The notes beneath the pieces are model-generated. The model worked only from the letters and a program-made list of their open reading frames with translations. It made no database searches and was not told the origin of the DNA. A program made the position numbers and the translations under genes. Below are positions 8,943 through 13,097 of a DNA stretch of 13,097 nt, in pieces. Every line of letters begins with the position of its first letter. The stretch's first letter is position 1. Origin of the DNA: Bacteroidaceae bacterium (GTDB lineage Bacteria > Bacteroidota > Bacteroidia > Bacteroidales > Bacteroidaceae); the NCBI GenBank assembly GCA_021443405.1, contig JABUUA010000035.1:1-13097 (forward strand), read 5' to 3'.

Positions 8943-10247
8943 ATGCGACAGACGCCTTTAGACTACCAGACGGTGACGCAGGCCATTGACGAGATGGCGC
9001 TGGGCGACTTCTCCCAAGCCACCATTCGCGACATCCAGTCGCTCTCGCGAGTCCTCGAGCAGAAGACGGGGCAACCCTTCATCCACCTCGAGATGGGAGT
9101 GCCCGGTCTCCAGCCTTCCGACATCGCGCTGCAGGCCGAGATGAAGGCCCTCCAGGAGGGCTGCGCCACCATTTACCCGCCCAACGGCGGCATTCCGCGC
9201 ATTAAGACGGCCGCGGCCGAGTTCGTGAAAGCGTTCGTCGGCGTGGATATCGACCCCCTGGGCTGCATCCCCACCACGGGCAGCATGCAGGGAACGTTCG
9301 CCACGTTCACGGCGCTGAAGCACGCTTGCGACGGGACGGTCCTGCTCCTGCAGCCCGGTTTCCCCGTGCAGACGACGCAGTGCGACGTGATTGGTCTGCG
9401 CCACGTGGGACTCGACATCCACGACTATCGCGGTCCGCAACTCATCGCGAAGTTGGAGGAGATGATCGTGAAGGAGAACGTCTGCGGCATGGTCTATTCC
9501 AACCCGAACAACCCCTCGTGGGTCTGCTTCAGCGAGGAAGAGCTGGAGGGAATCGGCGCCCTGGCCACGAAACACGACGTCATCGTGCTGGAGGACCTGG
9601 CTTACTTCGCCATGGACTTCCGCCGCGACCTCTCTCATCCCTACCAAGCGCCCTATCAGGCCACGGTGGCCCGCTACACCGACAACTACGTGCTGGCCAT
9701 TTCGGGCTCGAAAGCCTTCTCCTATGCCGGTCAGCGCATCGGCGTGAGCTGCATCTCGAATGCGCTCTACCACCGCGTCTATCCGGCGCTGCAGGAGAAA
9801 TTCGGTGTGGGCGCCTTCGGCGATTTCTTTGCCAACCGCCTGCTCTACACGTTTTCCAGCGGCACCACGCATTCCGTGCAGCACGCCATGGCGGCGCTCA
9901 TGGAGGCGGCTTGTGCCGGGCAGTACAATTTCCTCGACGACGTTCGGGAGTACGGACGGCGCGCCCGCTTCATGAAGGACGTGCTGCTGGCCAATGGCTT
10001 CTACCTCGTCTATGACAACGACATGGGCGCTCCCCTGGCGGACGGTTTCTATTTCACCGTCCAATATCCCGGCATGACCGACCTGGAGCTGACGCGCGAG
10101 CTGATGTACTACGGCATTGCCGTCTATCCGCTCGACACGATGGGCTCGCTGCAGCAAGGCGTCCGCATCTGCACCTCGTTCTTTGCCGACGACCAGCACG
10201 AACTTTTCGCCCGCCGCATCGCCGCCTTCCACCAGGCGCGCGGATAA
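8943..10247 (+). CDS. PLP-dependent fold-type I aminotransferase, probably for aromatic amino acids
   Basis: A 434-aa cytoplasmic class I/II aminotransferase. Visible PLP residues are NPNNPS (Asn190 region), EDLAYF with Asp218 and Tyr221, the Schiff-base Lys257 in SGSKAFSYAGQRIG with phosphate-binding Arg265, and Arg408 in GVRICTSFF for the substrate carboxylate. An N-terminal segment of about 45 residues precedes the usual IHLEMGVPGL start of the fold. Being last in an operon with IorAB and two aryl-CoA ligases, it most likely interconverts Phe, Tyr or Trp with the arylpyruvate used by IorAB; the motifs alone do not prove aromatic specificity. Only one base separates it from the ligase upstream, and the operon ends after it. 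Confidence 0.87.
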   Translation: MRQTPLDYQTVTQAIDEMALGDFSQATIRDIQSLSRVLEQKTGQPFIHLEMGVPGLQPSDIALQAEMKALQEGCATIYPPNGGIPRIKTAAAEFVKAFVGVDIDPLGCIPTTGSMQGTFATFTALKHACDGTVLLLQPGFPVQTTQCDVIGLRHVGLDIHDYRGPQLIAKLEEMIVKENVCGMVYSNPNNPSWVCFSEEELEGIGALATKHDVIVLEDLAYFAMDFRRDLSHPYQAPYQATVARYTDNYVLAISGSKAFSYAGQRIGVSCISNALYHRVYPALQEKFGVGAFGDFFANRLLYTFSSGTTHSVQHAMAALMEAACAGQYNFLDDVREYGRRARFMKDVLLANGFYLVYDNDMGAPLADGFYFTVQYPGMTDLELTRELMYYGIAVYPLDTMGSLQQGVRICTSFFADDQHELFARRIAAFHQARG

Positions 10248-10292
10248 CGCTTTTTGATTTTCCCAGGAAGTTAGGCGGTCGGGGAGATAGAG

Positions 10293-10346
10293 TTTTCCCG
10301 CTTTGCGGTCACGATGGAACTCCATCGTTTCCTCAAAGCGGGAAAA
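10293..10346. repeat. Long inverted repeat at the convergent junction (possible terminator or REP-like element)
   Basis: TTTTCCCGCTTTG (10293-10305) is the exact reverse complement of CAAAGCGGGAAAA (10334-10346). Between them a second stem CGATGG/CCATCG (10312-10317 and 10322-10327) closes on an AACT loop, with 6-base symmetric internal loops. It lies 45 bases after the aminotransferase stop and 24 bases beyond the stop of the minus-strand beta-helix gene. A bidirectional intrinsic terminator normally has A's before and T's after the stem; here the order is T's then A's and they belong to the stem, so no free U-tract follows on either strand. Terminator, RNA-stabilising hairpin and dispersed palindromic repeat are all possible. 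Confidence 0.65.
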
Positions 10347-10370
10347 TTGTAGATAATCCCTCTTCCCGGA

Positions 10371-12419
10371 TTACTTCGCTGTAAGGCTGGTGACGGAGGT
10401 TGTTCCCTTGGCCGTGCTGCCGAGGAAAACGCCGTGGAACTGCTCCGCGCTGTCGGTGGGGGCGGAAGTACTGTATTTCAGTGTGTAAGAGTTGCCCTTG
10501 ACCATTCCTTTCGCCGTGAAGAAACTGAGCGAGCTCTGCACCGAGGCGTCGAGGCAGTAGGTGATGAGATTGTTGCCTGAGGCGTCGGCGAGCGTGTAAT
10601 AGCGACCCGCGGAGTAACTGATGCTCGACGTGGAGAAGACGTAACCTTGGCTGGCGCCGCTGATGGAACTGCTGCTCGAACCGCCGCCCTGGGCGCCGCC
10701 GGCGCTGATGCCGTAGCCCTGGCCCGTGATGCGGATGTAAGAGTTGTTGTCGCAGTCGAGTCCTTCCTCGGGCGAGCCTTTCGTGGTGTAGGCGAGCACC
10801 ACGCCGTCGCCGATGGTGATGGCTCCCGAGCGGCCGTAGTTGGAATCCACGGCGTCGTTGCCGTTGGAATAGCAAACGGTGATGCCGCCGTCGAAGGTGA
10901 TGGCTCCCGCCGCGTTGATGCAGTCGTCGCAGCACTTGAGGTAATGATGGCCGCCGGCTATGGTGACGCTCGTCTTCGACTCCAGTCCCTCGGCGCCGCT
11001 GGTGGCCGTCTGTATGAGGGTCTCGCCGCCGTAGAGAGTGGCTGCGCCCACGACCTTGATGGCCTTGGCCGACGAGCCTGCGGAGCTCTCGCCCGGGAAA
11101 CCTCCCCCACCCCCGGGACGTCCGCCTCCTCCGGGACGACCGCCCGGCTGGTTGCCGCCCGGCTGAGAACCGCCGTCGCCGAACGAAGCGCCCGTGGTCT
11201 CCACGCTCAGCACGGGACCTTCGCCCGTGGCGGGGTCGCCCTGCTGGTAAGCGCCGTCCACTTTTATGCCCTTGCCGCCCGTCCCCGTCATGGCGATGGT
11301 GATGTTGCCGCCGGTGAGCGTCATGTTGCCGTCGGCGCTCAGGCCCTTGGCCGTCTCAGTGTCGCCGTCGATGGTGGCTCCGTTGCCGCTGTTGGTGAGG
11401 GCGATGGTTCCGCCCGTGACCACGAGGTCGGTGCCGCTCTTGACGCATTTGTCGGCCGCTCCCGTGGCGCTGATGGTGACCGTGCCGCCGCTGATGGTGA
11501 GCAGCGAGTCGCTTTTCAGTCCGGCCACGTCCTGCGCCGTCAGACCGATGGTCAGGTTGCCGCCCTTTATCAGCAGTTGTCCGTTGCATTCGTCGGCGGG
11601 GTTGTCGGTGGTTTCAGCCTGTATGCCGTCGCCGCCGATGCCTTGCAGCGTCACCGTGCCGCCGTTCATCTGGAAATACTGTCCGGCGTGGATGCCGTCG
11701 TTCACGGCAGAGCGGATGCGGAGTGTCCCGAAACTCTTTTTCAGCTGCAGATATTCTTTCGTGGCCAGCGCGTGGTTGGTGTTGCCCGTGAGCGTGAGGG
11801 AGCCGCTGCCCGAAAATTCGGGGTGGCCCTTGAAGTAGAGACAGGCCTTGTGAGTGCCCGAAGCGCCGTCGGTCAGTTCGTTGTCGCCGTTCACCGTCAC
11901 GGCGATGCGCTTTCCGCAGAGCATGGCGATGGCCGCGCCGTCGGGGTTGGCCAGCCGCAGTCCGTCGAGCGAGAGCGAGCATTTGTAAACGCCGTTGTAC
12001 GTCAGACTTCCGTCCGAGTGATTGCCGGAGAGCGAGAGGGTGATTTCCATGTCGTCGATGGGGTTGTCCACCGTCACGTGACCGCCGTCCACCGTCACCG
12101 TCACCCCGCGGTGGGCCAGTCCGTTGGTGAAGGTCACGCCCGCCGCCTCGTCGTAGTGGATGCTCAGTTGGCAGGCGTTGTCCGTCGTCGCGCCGCAGAA
12201 GCGGCCGACGGTCGTCACGGGCAGCGTGAGAGCGCCTTGGGGGGTGGTCACGGTCATGCGTCCGTCGTCGAAGGTGGTCGCGGTGATGTCGGCGTAGGGA
12301 ATGTTGTAGGCGTTGCCGTCGGTGGTAGCGATGTGCAGCACGCGCACTTGCTGTGCGGTGGCGATGGCGGGGAGCAGGGTCAGCAGAGCGACCAGCAGGC
12401 AGTAATGTTTTCTCATCAT
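10371..12419 (-). CDS. Secreted Cthe_2159-like (DUF4353) carbohydrate-binding beta-helix protein
   Basis: A 682-aa exported protein. Signal peptide MRKHYCLLVALLTLLPAIATA/QQ. Residues about 25-80 form a small module (IPYADITATTFDDGRMTVTT) also present in the small protein encoded just upstream. From about residue 85 to 580 come many short repeating strands with DG and GG turns (GDNELTDGASG, GGTVTISATG, SADGNMTLTGG, GGDGIQAETT), typical of a right-handed beta-helix and of the Cthe_2159 family, whose founding member binds cellulose and acidic polysaccharide. A Gly/Pro-rich insert sits at about 413-443. The last 100 residues are a separate Ser/Tyr-rich domain. No catalytic motif is recognised and no lipobox is seen. 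Two adjacent ATGs start the gene; the first is used. It follows the 142-aa gene by 12 bases. Confidence 0.8.
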   Translation of the reverse strand: MMRKHYCLLVALLTLLPAIATAQQVRVLHIATTDGNAYNIPYADITATTFDDGRMTVTTPQGALTLPVTTVGRFCGATTDNACQLSIHYDEAAGVTFTNGLAHRGVTVTVDGGHVTVDNPIDDMEITLSLSGNHSDGSLTYNGVYKCSLSLDGLRLANPDGAAIAMLCGKRIAVTVNGDNELTDGASGTHKACLYFKGHPEFSGSGSLTLTGNTNHALATKEYLQLKKSFGTLRIRSAVNDGIHAGQYFQMNGGTVTLQGIGGDGIQAETTDNPADECNGQLLIKGGNLTIGLTAQDVAGLKSDSLLTISGGTVTISATGAADKCVKSGTDLVVTGGTIALTNSGNGATIDGDTETAKGLSADGNMTLTGGNITIAMTGTGGKGIKVDGAYQQGDPATGEGPVLSVETTGASFGDGGSQPGGNQPGGRPGGGGRPGGGGGFPGESSAGSSAKAIKVVGAATLYGGETLIQTATSGAEGLESKTSVTIAGGHHYLKCCDDCINAAGAITFDGGITVCYSNGNDAVDSNYGRSGAITIGDGVVLAYTTKGSPEEGLDCDNNSYIRITGQGYGISAGGAQGGGSSSSSISGASQGYVFSTSSISYSAGRYYTLADASGNNLITYCLDASVQSSLSFFTAKGMVKGNSYTLKYSTSAPTDSAEQFHGVFLGSTAKGTTSVTSLTAK
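11091..11175 (-). repeat. Gly/Pro-rich low-complexity insert coding region with short tandem repeats
   Basis: This part of the beta-helix gene encodes a GGxQPGG / RPGGGG-type segment, residues about 413-443. At DNA level it contains CGCCCGGCTG twice at 15-bp spacing (11141 and 11156), CCGGGACG twice at 18-bp spacing (11113 and 11131), and two runs of five C. Such a tract can gain or lose units by slippage in steps of 3. Gly-rich inserts at this position are familiar in this protein family, so it is probably a flexible surface loop. Confidence 0.6.
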
Positions 12420-12431
12420 CGTGCGGTCGGT

Positions 12432-12860
12432 TTAGCGTTTCACTTTCTCCACGGTTCCCCGACTCTTGACGAGATACACTCCCTTGGGGAGGTCGGTCAG
12501 TCGGAGCGCCTCGCGGCTGTCGGCTTGTCGGAGGCGAACGCCGCCCACGGTCCACAGCTCGGCGCTGCCCTCCGTGCTTGTCACGCTGCGGAGGCCGTCC
12601 TCGCCGGGGCCGTTGCCGGGGCCGAAGGTGGCCGTCCAGAGTTGTTGTTCGGCAAACGTGGTGGTGGCGCCGTCGCGGGTGGTGAGCGTCACCGTGCCGT
12701 CGCCGGCGTTGAAGGTCATGTGCCGTATGTCGTCGAGGAGGAAGGTGGCGGTCTGTGTGCCGCGGCTTGCCTCGGACCACGACATCACCAGGCTCTTGCG
12801 CTCTTGTGCGCCGGCCGACCATCCGATGGTCAGCGCCAGCAGGAATAGACAGATTCTCAT
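12432..12860 (-). CDS. Small secreted protein with a T9SS type A-like C-terminal tail
   Basis: A 142-aa exported protein of unknown function. Signal peptide MRICLFLLALTIGWSAGA/QE. Residues about 20-75 carry the module FLLDDIRHMTFNAGDGTVTL, resembling the N-terminal module of the beta-helix protein downstream. The last 43 residues, from ELWTVGGVRLRQ through LRLTDLPKGVYLVK to a basic KVKR end, resemble the final strands of Por/type IX secretion sorting domains (hydrophobic Gly-Val-x-Leu strand, then L..LPKGVYLVK). The complete domain is longer and the usual start of that domain is not obvious, so it may be a degenerate or merely related fold. First gene of a two-gene unit, 12 bases before the next, with a -7 element upstream. 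Confidence 0.75.
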   Translation of the reverse strand: MRICLFLLALTIGWSAGAQERKSLVMSWSEASRGTQTATFLLDDIRHMTFNAGDGTVTLTTRDGATTTFAEQQLWTATFGPGNGPGEDGLRSVTSTEGSAELWTVGGVRLRQADSREALRLTDLPKGVYLVKSRGTVEKVKR

Positions 12861-12898
12861 GTGTTCGGTTTGCTGTCGTGCATTTTACAATTCTGCTG

Positions 12899-12906
12899 CA
12901 AAGTTA
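12899..12906 (-). promoter_or_regulatory. Probable -7 element for the two secreted-protein genes
   Basis: The minus strand reads TAACTTTG here, an exact TAnnTTTG match, 38 bases before the ATG at 12860, giving a leader of about 30 bases. The nearest TTTG (complement of 12921-12924) is only 14 bases upstream, shorter than the usual 19-21, so the -33 contact is uncertain. It is the only promoter candidate seen for the minus-strand pair. Confidence 0.6.
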
Positions 12907-13003
12907 CAACATATCAGCGACAAACACCCACTCCTTCGTCTTAAAGATTATTAAACCCAGAAAGTTCATTCGGATTTTGGGCCACATCATCTTGTCATCT
13001 CGA

Positions 13004-13024
13004 ATTTCAGATTTCAGTGAAATC
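13004..13024. repeat. Small palindrome with tandem ATTTCAG in the right-hand intergenic DNA
   Basis: ATTTCAG occurs twice in tandem (13004-13010, 13011-13017), and GATTTCA / TGAAATC (13010-13016, 13018-13024) form a perfect 7-bp inverted repeat around one base. The surrounding region 12861-13097 is AT-rich and holds no gene I can support. The size and symmetry suit an operator, but it lies about 100 bases upstream of the minus-strand promoter element, and AT-rich DNA yields such palindromes by chance. Confidence 0.3.
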
Positions 13025-13097
13025 GACATAACATGCTCTAAAATAACTTATTATATTATTTTCCGTTGCTATATATATAAGCGGTATTGCTAATGAG

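Noticed and set aside
8958..10325. 455-codon minus-strand open frame opposite the aminotransferase
   Set aside because: Antisense to a complete PLP enzyme gene, no motif, no promoter element ahead of it.
10647..12848. 733-codon plus-strand open frame spanning both secreted-protein genes
   Set aside because: It is antisense to two genes with clear signal peptides and recognisable domains. Its product is an Ala/Val/Gly/Arg/His-rich mixture with no motif, typical of the shadow of GC-rich coding DNA.
12755..13093. Plus-strand open frame running into the right intergenic region
   Set aside because: Its first part is antisense to the small secreted protein and the rest is AT-rich intergenic DNA; no motif or start signal.

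Overview
The window comes from a member of the Bacteroidota, most likely a Bacteroidales or Prevotella-type anaerobe. The evidence is TAnnTTTG-type -7 promoter elements beside three transcription units, mostly poor Shine-Dalgarno sites, an OprO/OprP-like outer-membrane barrel, a T9SS-like C-terminal tail on a small secreted protein, and an oxygen-independent ferredoxin-type oxidoreductase. Genes look GC-rich and the intergenic DNA AT-rich. The genus is inferred.

Layout. (1) 1-59, minus: 5' part of a tRNA-Lys(TTT) gene with a well-formed promoter at 90-121. (2) 60-373: a 314-bp intergenic region holding that promoter, the operon promoter (TATCTTTG at 315-322) and short GCGTGA repeats. (3) 374-10247, plus: nine tightly packed genes, presumably one operon: iorA, iorB, a PaaK-type aryl-CoA ligase, a tandem-ACT protein, an OprO/P-like porin, a sodium:solute symporter, a PaaI-like hotdog thioesterase, a second PaaK-type ligase and a PLP fold-type I aminotransferase. 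(4) 10248-10370: a convergent junction with a 13-bp perfect inverted repeat. (5) 10371-12860, minus: two secreted proteins, a small one with a T9SS-like tail followed by a 682-aa Cthe_2159-like predicted beta-helix. (6) 12861-13097: AT-rich DNA with a promoter element for the minus unit and a 15-bp palindrome; no convincing gene.

How the plus-strand genes could work together. The aminotransferase interconverts an aromatic amino acid and its aryl-2-oxoacid; IorAB interconverts the oxoacid plus CoA with aryl-acetyl-CoA, CO2 and reduced ferredoxin; the PaaK-type ligases and the thioesterase connect aryl-acetyl-CoA with the free arylacetate; the porin and symporter would carry a small solute, plausibly the aryl acid, across both membranes; the ACT protein could sense the amino acid. 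No ring-epoxidation (paaABCDE), ring-opening or beta-oxidation gene is present, so this does not look like phenylacetate catabolism. Two readings fit: oxidative fermentation of aromatic amino acids to arylacetates with ATP recovered by the ligase in reverse, or scavenging of arylacetates by reductive carboxylation to make Phe, Tyr or Trp. The sequence alone does not settle direction or substrate. The chemistry is known; what is notable is the complete transport-plus-enzyme package, two divergent ligases, a thioesterase, and an IorA lacking the usual C-terminal ferredoxin domain.
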